Program-made: the position numbers and the translations under genes
Assembly: GCA_951230915.1 (NCBI GenBank)
Contig: OX579637.1
Span: forward strand, 11,408,001-11,472,000
DNA: 64,000 nucleotides
DNA from: Antitrichia curtipendula
Lineage: Eukaryota; Streptophyta; Bryopsida; Hypnales; Leucodontaceae
Direction: 5' to 3'
Shown: piece by piece, positions 10,459-24,802 of the stretch
Numbering within the stretch: position 1 is the stretch's first letter
Layout: each line of letters begins with the position of its first letter
Notes under the pieces: model-generated
What the model was told of the DNA's origin: nothing
What the model saw: only the letters and a program-made list of their open reading frames with translations
Databases searched by the model: none

Positions 10459-13400
10459 AACTCTTCACCCCATTTGCAACCTACACAATTCATTCTTCCA
10501 TGGTTTCACGTCAAAATTCCATGAACTTGGACGTGGGAGCCGTAAAGTACAGGATATGGTTGGTTCAATTATTTTATTTTCTTTTGTCCATAATGTACCC
10601 CAAATGTGCATGACCTTGAATATTTCATGAAGTCAAACTCTTCACTCCATTTGCAACTTACACAATTCATTCTTCCATGGTTTCACGTCAAAATTCCATG
10701 AACTTGGACGTGGGAGCCCTAAAGTACAGGATATGGTTGGTTCGATTATTTTATTTTCATTTGTCCATAATGTACCTCAAACATGGATGACCTTGAATAT
10801 TTCATGAAGTCAAACTCTTCACCCCATTTGCAACTTACACAATTCATTCTTCCATGGTTTCACGTCAAAATTCCATGAACTTGGACGTGGGAGCCCTAAA
10901 GTACAGGATATGGTTGGTTCGATTATTTTATTTTCATTTGTCCATAATGTACCCCAAACGTGGATGACCTTGAATATTTCATGAAGTCAAACTCTTCACC
11001 CCATTTGCAACTTACACAATTCATTCTTCCATGGTTTCACGTCAAAATTCCATGAACTTGGACGTGGGAGCCCTAAAGTACAGGATATGGTTGGTTCGAT
11101 TATTTTATTTTCATTTGTCCATAATGTACCCCAAACGTGGATGACCTTGAATATTTCATGAGGTCAAACTCTTCACCCCATTTGCAACCTACACAATTCA
11201 TTCTTCCATGGTTTCACGTCAAAATTCCATGAACTTGGACGTGGGAGCCGTAAAGTACAGGATATGGTTGGTTCAATTATTTTATTTTCTTTTGTCCATA
11301 ATGTACCCCAAATGTGCATGACCTTGAATATTTCATGAAGTCAAACTCTTCACTCCATTTGCAACTTACACAATTCATTCTTCCATGGTTTCACGTCAAA
11401 ATTCCATGAACTTGGACGTGGGAGCCCTAAAGTACAGGATATGGTTGGTTCGATTATTTTATTTTCATTTGTCCATAATGTACCTCAAACATGGATGACC
11501 TTGAATATTTCATGAAGTCAAACTCTTCACCCCATTTGCAACTTACACAATTCATTCTTCCATGGTTTCACGTCAAAATTCCATGAACTTGGACGTGGGA
11601 GCCCTAAAGTACAGGATATGGTTGGTTCAATTATTTTATTTTCATTTGTCCATAATGTACCCCAAACGTGGATGACCTTGAATATTTCATGAAGTCAAAC
11701 TCTTCACCCCATTTGCAACTTACACAATTCATTCTTCCATGGTTTCACGTCAAAATTCCATGAACTTGGACGTGGGAGCCCTAAAGTACAAGATATGGTT
11801 GGTTCAATTATTTTATTTTCTTTTGTCCATAATGTACCCCAAATGTGCATGACCTTGAATATTTCATGAAGTCAAACTCTTCACTCCATTTGCAACTTAC
11901 ACAATTCATTCTTCCATGGTTTCACGTCAAAATTCCATGAACTTGGACGTGGGAGCCCTAAAGTACAGGATATGGTTGGTTCAATTATTTTATTTTCATT
12001 TGTCCATAATGTACCCCAAACGTGGATGACCTTGAATATTTCATGAGGTCAAACTCTTCACCCCATTTGCAACCTACACAATTCATTCTTCCATGGTTTC
12101 ACGTCAAAATTCCATGAACTTGGACGTGGGAGCCCTAAAGTACAAGATATGGTTGGTTCAATTATTTTATTTTCTTTTGTCCATAATGTACCCCAAATGT
12201 GCATGACCTTGAATATCTCATGAAGTCAAACTCTTCACTCCATTTGCAACTTACACAATTCATTCTTCCATGGTTTCACGTCAAAATTCCATGAACTTGG
12301 ACGTGGGAGCCCTAAAGTACAGGATATGGTTGGTTCGATTATTTTATTTTCATTTGTCCATAATGTACCTCAAACATGGATGACCTTGAATATTTCATGA
12401 AGTCAAACTCTTCACCCCATTTGCAACTTACACAATTCATTCTTCCATGGTTTCACGTCAAAATTCCATGAACTTGGACATGGGAGCCCTAAAGTACAAG
12501 ATATGGTTGGTTCAATTATTTTATTTTCTTTTGTCCATAATGTACCCCAAATGTGCATGACCTTGAATATTTCATGAAGTCAAACTCTTCACTCCATTTG
12601 CAACTTACACAATTCATTCTTCCATGGTTTCACGTCAAAATTCCATGAACTTGGACGTGGGAGCCCTAAAGTACAGGATATGGTTGGTTCAATTATTTTA
12701 TTTTCATTTGTCCATAATGTACCCCAAACGTGGATGACCTTGAATATTTCATGAGGTCAAACTCTTCACCCCATTTGCAACCTACACAATTCATTCTTCC
12801 ATGGTTTCACGTCAAAATTCCATGAACTTGGACGTGGGAGCCGTAAAGTACAGGATATGGTTGGTTCAATTATTTTATTTTCTTTTGTCCATAATGTACC
12901 CCAAATGTGCATGACCTTGAATATTTCATGAAGTCAAACTCTTCACTCCATTTGCAACTTACACAATTCATTCTTCCATGGTTTCACGTCAAAATTCCAT
13001 GAACTTGGACGTGGGAGCCCTAAAGTACAGGATATGGTTGGTTCGATTATTTTATTTTCATTTGTCCATAATGTACCTCAAACATGGATGACCTTGAATA
13101 TTTCATGAAGTCAAACTCTTCACCCCATTTGCAACTTACACAATTCATTCTTCCATGGTTTCACGTCAAAATTCCATGAACTTGGACATGGGAGCCCTAA
13201 AGTACAAGATATGGTTGGTTCAATTATTTTATTTTCTTTTGTCCATAATGTACCCCAAATGTGCATGACCTTGAATATTTCATGAAGTCAAACTCTTCAC
13301 CCCATTTGCAACTTACACAATTCATTCTTCCATGGTTTCACGTCAAAATTCCATGAACTTGGACGTGGGAGCCCTAAAGTACAAGATATGGTTGGTTCAA

Positions 13401-16122
13401 TTATTTTATTTTCTTTTGTCCATAATGTACCCCAAATGTGCATGACCTTGAATATTTCATGAAGTCAAACTCTTCACTCCATTTGCAACTTACACAATTC
13501 ATTCTTCCATGGTTTCACGTCAAAATTCCATGAACTTGGACGTGGGAGCCCTAAAGTACAGGATATGGTTGGTTCAATTATTTTATTTTCATTTGTCCAT
13601 AATGTACCCCAAACGTGGATGACCTTGAATATTTCATGAGGTCAAACTCTTCACCCCATTTGCAACCTACACAATTCATTCTTCCATGGTTTCACGTCAA
13701 AATTCCATGAACTTGGACGTGGGAGCCCTAAAGTACAAGATATGGTTGGTTCAATTATTTTATTTTCTTTTGTCCATAATGTACCCCAAATGTGCATGAC
13801 CTTGAATATCTCATGAAGTCAAACTCTTCACTCCATTTGCAACTTACACAATTCATTCTTCCATGGTTTCACGTCAAAATTCCATGAACTTGGACGTGGG
13901 AGCCCTAAAGTACAGGATATGGTTGGTTCAATTATTTTATTTTCATTTGTCCATAATGTACCCCAAACGTGGATGACCTTGAATATTTCATGAGGTCAAA
14001 CTCTTCACCCCATTTGCAACCTACACAATTCATTCTTCCATGGTTTCACGTCAAAATTCCATGAACTTGGACGTGGGAGCCCTAAAGTACAAGATATGGT
14101 TGGTTCAATTATTTTATTTTCTTTTGTCCATAATGTACCCCAAATGTGCATGACCTTGAATATCTCATGAAGTCAAACTCTTCACTCCATTTGCAACTTA
14201 CACAATTCATTCTTCCATGGTTTCACGTCAAAATTCCATGAACTTGGACGTGGGAGCCCTAAAGTACAGGATATGGTTGGTTCGATTATTTTATTTTCAT
14301 TTGTCCATAATGTACCTCAAACATGGATGACCTTGAATATTTCATGAAGTCAAACTCTTCACCCCATTTGCAACTTACACAATTCATTCTTCCATGGTTT
14401 CACGTCAAAATTCCATGAACTTGGACATGGGAGCCCTAAAGTACAAGATATGGTTGGTTCAATTATTTTATTTTCTTTTGTCCATAATGTACCCCAAATG
14501 TGCATGACCTTGAATATTTCATGAAGTCAAACTCTTCACTCCATTTGCAACTTACACAATTCATTCTTCCATGGTTTCACGTCAAAATTCCATGAACTTG
14601 GACGTGGGAGCCCTAAAGTACAGGATATGGTTGGTTCAATTATTTTATTTTCATTTGTCCATAATGTACCCCAAACGTGGATGACCTTGAATATTTCATG
14701 AGGTCAAACTCTTCACCCCATTTGCAACCTACACAATTCATTCTTCCATGGTTTCACGTCAAAATTCCATGAACTTGGACGTGGGAGCCGTAAAGTACAG
14801 GATATGGTTGGTTCAATTATTTTATTTTCTTTTGTCCATAATGTACCCCAAATGTGCATGACCTTGAATATTTCATGAAGTCAAACTCTTCACTCCATTT
14901 GCAACTTACACAATTCATTCTTCCATGGTTTCACGTCAAAATTCCATGAACTTGGACGTGGGAGCCCTAAAGTACAGGATATGGTTGGTTCGATTATTTT
15001 ATTTTCATTTGTCCATAATGTACCTCAAACATGGATGACCTTGAATATTTCATGAAGTCAAACTCTTCACCCCATTTGCAACTTACACAATTCATTCTTC
15101 CATGGTTTCACGTCAAAATTCCATGAACTTGGACATGGGAGCCCTAAAGTACAAGATATGGTTGGTTCAATTATTTTATTTTCTTTTGTCCATAATGTAC
15201 CCCAAATGTGCATGACCTTGAATATTTCATGAAGTCAAACTCTTCACCCCATTTGCAACTTACACAATTCATTCTTCCATGGTTTCACGTCAAAATTCCA
15301 TGAACTTGGACGTGGGAGCCCTAAAGTACAAGATATGGTTGGTTCAATTATTTTATTTTCTTTTGTCCATAATGTACCCCAAATGTGCATGACCTTGAAT
15401 ATTTCATGAAGTCAAACTCTTCACTCCATTTGCAACTTACACAATTCATTCTTCCATGGTTTCACGTCAAAATTCCATGAACTTGGACGTGGGAGCCCTA
15501 AAGTACAGGATATGGTTGGTTCAATTATTTTATTTTCATTTGTCCATAATGTACCCCAAACGTGGATGACCTTCAATATTTCATGAGGTCAAACTCTTCA
15601 CCCCATTTGCAACCTACACAATTCATTCTTCCATGGTTTCACGTCAAAATTCCATGAACTTGGACGTGGGAGCCCTAAAGTACAAGATATGGTTGGTTCA
15701 ATTATTTTATTTTCTTTTGTCCATAATGTACCCCAAATGTGCATGACCTTGAATATTTCATGAAGTCAAACTCTTCACTCCATTTGCAACTTACACAATT
15801 CATTCTTCCATGGTTTCACGTCAAAATTCCATGAACTTGGACGTGGGAGCCCTAAAGTACAGGATATGGTTGGTTCGATTATTTTATTTTCATTTGTCCA
15901 TAATGTACCTCAAACATGGATGACCTTGAATATTTCATGAAGTCAAACTCTTCACCCCATTTGCAACTTACACAATTCATTCTTCCATGGTTTCACGTCA
16001 AAATTCCATGAACTTGGACGTGGGAGCCCTAAAGTACAAGATATGGTTGGTTCAATTATTTTATTTTCTTTTGTCCATAATGTACCCCAAATGTGCATGA
16101 CCTTGAATATTTCATGAAGTCA
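10459..16122. repeat. Irregular 4/5-monomer HOR series
   Basis: Thirty-two monomers of 177 bp. The A-G-C-T(-B) cycle is interrupted by class A doublets (10813 and 10990) and by A plus B(AATATCTC) pairs at 11875-12228, 13468-13821 and 13822-14175. The last two pairs are adjacent, so the pair itself has been duplicated (354 bp). The monomer at 15415 carries the private change ACCTTCAAT near 15571. One monomer at 15946 sits in the T slot but has GACGTGGG instead of GACATGGG. Confidence 0.78.
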
Positions 16123-18777
16123 AACTCTTCACTCCATTTGCAACTTACACAATTCATTCTTCCATGGTTTCACGTCAAAATTCCATGAACTTGGACGTGG
16201 GAGCCCTAAAGTACAGGATATGGTTGGTTCAATTATTTTATTTTCATTTGTCCATAATGTACCCCAAACGTGGATGACCTTGAATATTTCATGAGGTCAA
16301 ACTCTTCACCCCATTTGCAACCTACACAATTCATTCTTCCATGGTTTCACGTCAAAATTCCATGAACTTGGACGTGGGAGCCGTAAAGTACAGGATATGG
16401 TTGGTTCAATTATTTTATTTTCTTTTGTCCATAATGTACCCCAAATGTGCATGACCTTGAATATTTCATGAAGTCAAACTCTTCACTCCATTTGCAACTT
16501 ACACAATTCATTCTTCCATGGTTTCACGTCAAAATTCCATGAACTTGGACGTGGGAGCCCTAAAGTACAGGATATGGTTGGTTCGATTATTTTATTTTCA
16601 TTTGTCCATAATGTACCTCAAACATGGATGACCTTGAATATTTCATGAAGTCAAACTCTTCACCCCATTTGCAACTTACACAATTCATTCTTCCATGGTT
16701 TCACGTCAAAATTCCATGAACTTGGACATGGGAGCCCTAAAGTACAAGATATGGTTGGTTCAATTATTTTATTTTCTTTTGTCCATAATGTACCCCAAAT
16801 GTGCATGACCTTGAATATTTCATGAAGTCAAACTCTTCACCCCATTTGCAACTTACACAATTCATTCTTCCATGGTTTCACGTCAAAATTCCATGAACTT
16901 GGACGTGGGAGCCCTAAAGTACAAGATATGGTTGGTTCAATTATTTTATTTTCTTTTGTCCATAATGTACCCCAAATGTGCATGACCTTGAATATTTCAT
17001 GAAGTCAAACTCTTCACTCCATTTGCAACTTACACAATTCATTCTTCCATGGTTTCACGTCAAAATTCCATGAACTTGGACGTGGGAGCCCTAAAGTACA
17101 GGATATGGTTGGTTCAATTATTTTATTTTCATTTGTCCATAATGTACCCCAAACGTGGATGACCTTGAATATTTCATGAGGTCAAACTCTTCACCCCATT
17201 TGCAACCTACACAATTCATTCTTCCATGGTTTCACGTCAAAATTCCATGAACTTGGACGTGGGAGCCGTAAAGTACAGGATATGGTTGGTTCAATTATTT
17301 TATTTTCTTTTGTCCATAATGTACCCCAAATGTGCATGACCTTGAATATTTCATGAAGTCAAACTCTTCACTCCATTTGCAACTTACACAATTCATTCTT
17401 CCATGGTTTCACGTCAAAATTCCATGAACTTGGACGTGGGAGCCCTAAAGTACAGGATATGGTTGGTTCGATTATTTTATTTTCATTTGTCCATAATGTA
17501 CCTCAAACATGGATGACCTTGACTATTTCATGAAGTCAAACTCTTCACCCCATTTGCAACTTACACAATTCATTCTTCCATGGTTTCACGTCAAAATTCC
17601 ATGAACTTGGACATGGGAGCCCTAAAGTACAAGATATGGTTGGTTCAATTATTTTATTTTCTTTTGTCCATAATGTACCCCAAATGTGCATGACCTTGAA
17701 TATTTCATGAAGTCAAACTCTTCACCCCATTTGCAACTTACACAATTCATTCTTCCATGGTTTCACGTCAAAATTCCATGAACTTGGACGTGGGAGCCCT
17801 AAAGTACAAGATATGGTTGGTTCAATTATTTTATTTTCTTTTGTCCATAATGTACCCCAAATGTGCATGACCTTGAATATTTCATGAAGTCAAACTCTTC
17901 ACTCCATTTGCAACTTACACAATTCATTCTTCCATGGTTTCACGTCAAAATTCCATGAACTTGGACGTGGGAGCCCTAAAGTACAGGATATGGTTGGTTC
18001 AATTATTTTATTTTCATTTGTCCATAATGTACCCCAAACGTGGATGACCTTGAATATTTCATGAGGTCAAACTCTTCACCCCATTTGCAACCTACACAAT
18101 TCATTCTTCCATGGTTTCACGTCAAAATTCCATGAACTTGGACGTGGGAGCCGTAAAGTACAGGATATGGTTGGTTCAATTATTTTATTTTCTTTTGTCC
18201 ATAATGTACCCCAAATGTGCATGACCTTGAATATTTCATGAAGTCAAACTCTTCACTCCATTTGCAACTTACACAATTCATTCTTCCATGGTTTCACGTC
18301 AAAATTCCATGAACTTGGACGTGGGAGCCCTAAAGTACAGGATATGGTTGGTTCGATTATTTTATTTTCATTTGTCCATAATGTACCTCAAACATGGATG
18401 ACCTTGACTATTTCATGAAGTCAAACTCTTCACCCCATTTGCAACTTACACAATTCATTCTTCCATGGTTTCACGTCAAAATTCCATGAACTTGGACATG
18501 GGAGCCCTAAAGTACAAGATATGGTTGGTTCAATTATTTTATTTTCTTTTGTCCATAATGTACCCCAAATGTGCATGACCTTGAATATTTCATGAAGTCA
18601 AACTCTTCACCCCATTTGCAACTTACACAATTCATTCTTCCATGGTTTCACGTCAAAATTCCATGAACTTGGACGTGGGAGCCCTAAAGTACAAGATATG
18701 GTTGGTTCAATTATTTTATTTTCTTTTGTCCATAATGTACCCCAAATGTGCATGACCTTGAATATTTCATGAAGTCA
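16123..18777. repeat. 5-monomer HOR (885 bp), three tandem copies
   Basis: Units 16123-17007, 17008-17892 and 17893-18777 each read A, G, C, T, B. Units 2 and 3 share a private change in their class C monomer, CTTGACTATT in place of CTTGAATATT, exactly 885 bp apart (17519 and 18404). Unit 1 and the partial unit that follows lack it. Units 2 and 3 are therefore the most recent duplication in this series. Confidence 0.9.
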
Positions 18778-19662
18778 AACTCTTCACTCCATTTGCAACT
18801 TACACAATTCATTCTTCCATGGTTTCACGTCAAAATTCCATGAACTTGGACGTGGGAGCCCTAAAGTACAGGATATGGTTGGTTCAATTATTTTATTTTC
18901 ATTTGTCCATAATGTACCCCAAACGTGGATGACCTTGAATATTTCATGAGGTCAAACTCTTCACCCCATTTGCAACCTACACAATTCATTCTTCCATGGT
19001 TTCACGTCAAAATTCCATGAACTTGGACGTGGGAGCCGTAAAGTACAGGATATGGTTGGTTCAATTATTTTATTTTCTTTTGTCCATAATGTACCCCAAA
19101 TGTGCATGACCTTGAATATTTCATGAAGTCAAACTCTTCACTCCATTTGCAACTTACACAATTCATTCTTCCATGGTTTCACGTCAAAATTCCATGAACT
19201 TGGACGTGGGAGCCCTAAAGTACAGGATATGGTTGGTTCGATTATTTTATTTTCATTTGTCCATAATGTACCTCAAACATGGATGACCTTGAATATTTCA
19301 TGAAGTCAAACTCTTCACCCCATTTGCAACTTACACAATTCATTCTTCCATGGTTTCACGTCAAAATTCCATGAACTTGGACATGGGAGCCCTAAAGTAC
19401 AAGATATGGTTGGTTCAATTATTTTATTTTCTTTTGTCCATAATGTACCCCAAATGTGCATGACCTTGAATATTTCATGAAGTCAAACTCTTCACTCCAT
19501 TTGCAACTTACACAATTCATTCTTCCATGGTTTCACGTCAAAATTCCATGAACTTGGACGTGGGAGCCCTAAAGTACAGGATATGGTTGGTTCAATTATT
19601 TTATTTTCATTTGTCCATAATGTACCCCAAACGTGGATGACCTTGAATATTTCATGAGGTCA
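18778..19662. repeat. Partial 885-bp HOR copy and domain edge
   Basis: Monomers A, G, C, T (18778-19485) repeat the 885-bp unit without its final class B monomer, followed by one more A (19486). The next monomer, at 19663, is the first of a different domain. Confidence 0.8.
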
Positions 19663-20194
19663 AACTCTTCACCCCATTTGCAACCTACACAATTCATTCT
19701 TCCATGGTTTCACGTCAAAATTCCATGAACTTGGACGTGGGAGCCCTAAAGTACAGGATATGGGTGGTTCAATTATTTTATTTTTTCTTGTCCATAATGT
19801 ACCCCAAAATGTGCATGACCTTGAATATTTCATGAAGTCAAACTCTTCACCCCATTTGCAACTTACACAATTCATTATTCCATGGTTTCACGTCAAAATT
19901 CCATGAACTTGGACGTGGGAGCCGTAAAGTACAAGATATGGTTGGTTCGATTATTTTATTTTCTTTTGTCCATAATGTACCCCAAACGTGGATGACCTTG
20001 AATATTTCATGAGGTCAAACTCTTCACGCCATTTGCAACTTACACAATTCATTCTTCCATGGTTTCACGTCAAAATTCCATGAACTTGGACGTGGGAGCC
20101 GTAAAGTACAGGATATGGTTGGTTCAATTATTTTATTTTCTTTTGTCCATAATGTACCCCAAATGTGTATGACCTTGAATATTTCATGAAGTCA
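19663..20194. repeat. Three transition monomers
   Basis: A class D monomer at 19663 has ATGGGTGG and TTTTTTCTTG. A class A monomer at 19841 joins ATTATTCC with GCCGTAAAG. A class B monomer at 20018 carries CACGCC, GCCGTAAAG and TGTGTATG. They mark the switch from the A-G-C-T cycle to the trimer series. Confidence 0.75.
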
Positions 20195-22318
20195 AACTCT
20201 TCACCCCATTTGCAACTTACACAATTCATTCTTCCATGGTTTCACGTCAAAATTCCATGAACTTGGACGTGGGAGCCCTAAAGTAGAAGATATGGTTGGT
20301 TCGATTATTTTATTTTCTTTTGTCCATAATGTACCCCAAATGTGCATGACCTTGAATATTTCATGAAGTCAAACTCTTCACCCCATTTGCAACTTACACA
20401 ATTCATTCTTCTATGGTTTCACGTCAAAATTCCATGAACTTGGACGTGGGAGCCCTAAAGTACAGGATATGGTTGGTTCGATTATTTTATTTTCTTTTGT
20501 CCATAATGTACCCCAAACGTGGATGACCTTGAATATTTCATGAGGTCAAACTCTTCACGCCATTTGCAACTTACACAATTCATTCTTCCATGGTTTCACG
20601 TCAAAATTCCATGAACTTGGACGTGGGAGCCCTAAAGTACAGGATATGGTTGGTTCGATTATTTTATTTTCTTTTGTCCATAATGTACCCCAAACGTGGA
20701 TGACCTTGAATATTTCATGAGGTCAAACTCTTCACGCCATTTGCAACTTACACAATTCATTCTTCCATGGTTTCACGTCAAAATTCCATGAACTTGGACG
20801 TGGGAGCCCTAAAGTAGAAGATATGGTTGGTTCGATTATTTTATTTTCTTTTGTCCATAATGTACCCCAAATGTGCATGACCTTGAATATTTCATGAAGT
20901 CAAACTCTTCACCCCATTTGCAACTTACACAATTCATTCTTCCATGGTTTCACGTCAAAATTCCATGAACTTGGACGTGGGAGCCGTAAAGTACAGGATA
21001 TGGTTGGTTCGATTATTTTATTTTCTTTTGTCCATAATGTACCCCAAACGTGGATGACCTTGAATATTTCATGAGGTCAAACTCTTCACGCCATTTGCAA
21101 CTTACACAATTCATTCTTCCATGGTTTCACGTCAAAATTCCATGAACTTGGACGTGGGAGCCGTAAAGTACAGGATATGGTTGGTTCAATTATTTTATTT
21201 TCTTTTGTCCATAATGTACCCCAAATGTGCATGACCTTGAATATTTCATGAAGTCAAACTCTTCACCCCATTTGCAACTTACACAATTCATTCTTCCATG
21301 GTTTCACGTCAAAATTCCATGAACTTGGACGTGGGAGCCCTAAAGTAGAAGATATGGTTGGTTCGATTATTTTATTTTCTTTTGTCCATAATGTACCCCA
21401 AATGTGCATGACCTTGAATATTTCATGAAGTCAAACTCTTCACTCCATTTGCAACTTACACAATTCATTCTTCCATGGTTTCACGTCAAAATTCCATGAA
21501 CTTGGACGTGGGAGCCCTAAAGTACAGGATATGGTTGGTTCGATTATTTTATTTTCTTTTGTCCATAATGTACCCCAAACGTGGATGACCTTGAATATTT
21601 CATGAGGTCAAACTCTTCACGCCATTTGCAACTTACACAATTCATTCTTCCATGGTTTCACGTCAAAATTCCATGAACTTGGACGTGGGAGCCCTAAAGT
21701 ACAGGATATGGTTGGTTCGATTATTTTATTTTCTTTTGTCCATAATGTACCCCAAACGTGGATGACCTTGAATATTTCATGAGGTCAAACTCTTCACGCC
21801 ATTTGCAACTTACACAATTCATTCTTCCATGGTTTCACGTCAAAATTCCATGAACTTGGACGTGGGAGCCCTAAAGTAGAAGATATGGTTGGTTCGATTA
21901 TTTTATTTTCTTTTGTCCATAATGTACCCCAAATGTGCATGACCTTGAATATTTCATGAAGTCAAACTCTTCACCCCATTTGCAACTTACACAATTCATT
22001 CTTCCATGGTTTCACGTCAAAATTCCATGAACTTGGACATGGGAGCCCTAAAGTACAAGATATGGTTGGTTCAATTATTTTATTTTCTTTTGTCCATAAT
22101 GTACCCCAAATGTGGATGACCTTGAATATTTCATGAGGTCAAACTCTTCACGCCATTTGCAACTTACACAATTCATTCTTCCATGGTTTCACGTCAAAAT
22201 TCCATGAACTTGGACATGGGAGCCCTAAAGTACAGGATATGGTTGGTTCGATTATTTTATTTTCTTTTGTCCATAATGTACCCCAAACGTGGATGACCTT
22301 GAATATTTCATGAAGTCA
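20195..22318. repeat. Trimer HOR (531 bp), four tandem copies
   Basis: Twelve monomers of 177 bp (2124 bp). A class B monomer with GTAGAAG in place of GTACAAG or GTACAGG opens each trimer, at starts 20195, 20726, 21257 and 21788. The other two slots are mostly class A with CACGCC and CTTTTG. Slot contents alternate: GCCGTAAAG in trimer 2, GACATGGG in trimer 4. The monomer at 20372 has CTATGG in place of CCATGG. Confidence 0.87.
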
Positions 22319-23560
22319 AACTCTTCACCCCATTTGCAACTTACACAATTCATTCTTCCATGGTTTCACGTCAAAATTCCATGAACTTGGACGTGGGAGC
22401 CCTAAAGTACAGGATATGGGTGGTTCAATTGTTTTATTTTCACTTGTCCATAATGTACCCCAAAATGTGCATGACCTTGAATATTTCATGAAGTCAAACT
22501 CTTCACTCCATTTGCAACCTACACAATTCATTATTCCATGGTTTCACGTCAAAATTCCATGAACTTGGACGTGGGAGCCCTAAAGTACAGGATATGGTTG
22601 GTTCGATTATTTTATTTTCATTTGTCCATAATGTACCTCAAACATGGATGACCTTGAATATTTCATGAAGTCAAACTCTTCACCCCATTTGCAACTTACA
22701 CAATTCATTCTTCCATGGTTTCACGTCAAAATTCCATGAACTTGGACATGGGAGCCCTAAAGTACAAGATATGGTTGGTTCAATTATTTTATTTTCTTTT
22801 GTCCATAATGTACCCCAAATGTGCATGACCTTGAATATTTCATGAAGTCAAACTCTTCACTCCATTTGCAACGTACACAATTCATTCTTCCATGGTTTCA
22901 CGTCAAAATTCCATGAACTTGGACGTGGGAGCCCTAAAGTACAGGATATGGTTGGTTCAATTATTTTATTTTCATTTGTCCATAATGTACCCCAAAATGT
23001 GCATGACCTTGAATATTTCATGAAGTCAAACTCTTCACTCCATTTGCAACCTACACAATTCATTATTCCATGGTTTCACGTCAAAATTCCATGAACTTGG
23101 ACGTGGGAGCCGTAAAGTACAGGATATGGTTGGTTCAATTATTTTATTTTCATTTGTCCATAATGTACCCCAAAATGTGGATGACCTTGAATATTCATGA
23201 GGTCAAACTCTTCACCCCATTTGCAACTTACACAATTCATTCTTCCATGGTTTCACGTCAAAATTCCATGACCTTGGACGTGGGAGCCCTAAAGTACAAG
23301 ATAGGGTTGGTTCAATTATTTTATTTTGTTTTGTCCATAATGTACCCCAAAATGTGCATGACCTTGAATATTTCATGAAGTCAAACTCTTTACCCCATTT
23401 GCAACTTAGACAATTCATTCTTCCATGGTTTCACGTCAAAATTCCATGAACTTGGACGTGGAAGCCCTAAAGTACAGGATATGGTTGGTTCAATTATTTT
23501 ATTTTCATTTGTCCATAATGTACCTCAAACATGGATGACCTTGAATATTTCATGATGTCA
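22319..23560. repeat. 7-monomer HOR (1242 bp), copy 1
   Basis: Monomers start at 22319, 22497, 22674, 22851, 23029, 23206 and 23384. The first has TTCAATTGTTTT with TTCACTTG. The last three form a derived trimer: one with AATATTCATGAGG (a T lost), one with CATGACCTTGG, ATAGGG and TTTTGTTTTG, and one opening TTTACCCC with TTAGAC and ending CATGATGTCA. Copy 3, at 24803, matches this copy closely over all seven slots. Confidence 0.9.
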
Positions 23561-24802
23561 AACTCTTCACCCCATTTGCAACTTACACAATTCATTCTTC
23601 CATGGTTTCACGTCAAAATTCCATGAACTTGGACGTGGGAGCCCTAAAGTACAGGATATGGGTGGTTCAATTGTTTTATTTTCACTTGTCCATAATGTAC
23701 CCCAAAATGTGCATGACCTTGAATATTTCATGAAGTCAAACTCTTCACTCCATTTGCAACTTACACAATTCATTCTTCCATGGTTTCACGTCAAAATTCC
23801 ATGAACTTGGACGTGGGAGCCCTAAAGTACAGGATATGGTTGGTTCGATTATTTTATTTTCATTTGTCCATAATGTACCTCAAACATGGATGACCTTGAA
23901 TATTTCATGAAGTCAAACTCTTCACCCCATTTGCAACTTACACAATTCATTCTTCCATGGTTTCACGTCAAAATTCCATGAACTTGGACATGGGAGCCCT
24001 AAAGTACAAGATATGGTTGGTTCAATTATTTTATTTTCTTTTGTCCATAATGTACCCCAAATGTGCATGACCTTGAATATTTCATGAAGTCAAACTCTTC
24101 ACTCCATTTGCAACTTACACAATTCATTGTTCCATGGTTTCACGTCAAAATTCCATGAACTTGGACGTGGGAGCCCTAAAGTACAGGATATGGTTGGTTC
24201 AATTATTTTATTTTCATTTGTCCATAATGTACCCCAAAATGTGCATGACCTTGAATATTTCATGAAGTCAAACTCTTCACTCCATTTGCAACCTACACAA
24301 TTCATTATTCCATGGTTTCACGTCAAAATTCCATGAACTTGGACGTGGGAGCCCTAAAGTAGAAGATATGGTTGGTTCGATTATTTTATTTTCTTTTGTC
24401 CATAATGTACCCCAAATGTGCATGACCTTGAATATTTCATGAAGTCAAACTCTTCACCCCATTTGCAACTTACACAATTCATTCTTCCATGGTTTCACGT
24501 CAAAATTCCATGAACTTGGACATGGGAGCCCTAAAGTACAAGATATGGTTGGTTCAATTATTTTATTTTCTTTTGTCCATAATGTACCCCAAATGTGCAT
24601 GACCTTGAATATTTCATGAAGTCAAACTCTTCACTCCATTTGCAACTTACACAATTCATTGTTCCATGGTTTCACGTCAAAATTCCATGAACTTGGACGT
24701 GGGAGCCCTAAAGTACAGGATATGGTTGGTTCAATTATTTTATTTTCATTTGTCCATAATGTACCCCAAAATGTGCATGACCTTGAATATTTCATGAAGT
24801 CA
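23561..24802. repeat. 7-monomer HOR (1242 bp), copy 2 with replaced second half
   Basis: The first four monomers match copies 1 and 3. The last three are different: a GTAGAAG class B (24271), a GACATGGG class B (24448) and a class D with ATTGTTCC (24625). The unit length stays exactly 1242 bp, so one three-monomer half was exchanged for another without altering the register. Confidence 0.88.

Larger units (their letters stand above)
5147..19662. repeat. 177-bp-class HOR domain (82 monomers)
   Basis: The domain is 14516 bp: 82 monomers of 177 bp plus two extra bases, contributed by the only two class D monomers (8510 and 9927). The prevailing order is A, G (GCCGTAAAG), C, T (GACATGGG, class B end), with an optional plain class B monomer before the next A. 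This gives 4-monomer (708-bp) and 5-monomer (885-bp) units. Two-monomer inserts of A plus a class B carrying AATATCTC lengthen some units. The ATTATTCC and ATTGTTCC variants and most class D monomers, common elsewhere, are absent here. The right boundary at 19663 is abrupt. Confidence 0.88.

Noticed and set aside
23070..23378. 102-codon plus-strand frame, repeated at 25554-25862
   Set aside because: A lost T makes the monomer at 23029 177 bp and keeps the frame open across two monomers. The second copy is the same HOR 2484 bp later. The product is the monomer read twice, with no recognisable domain.
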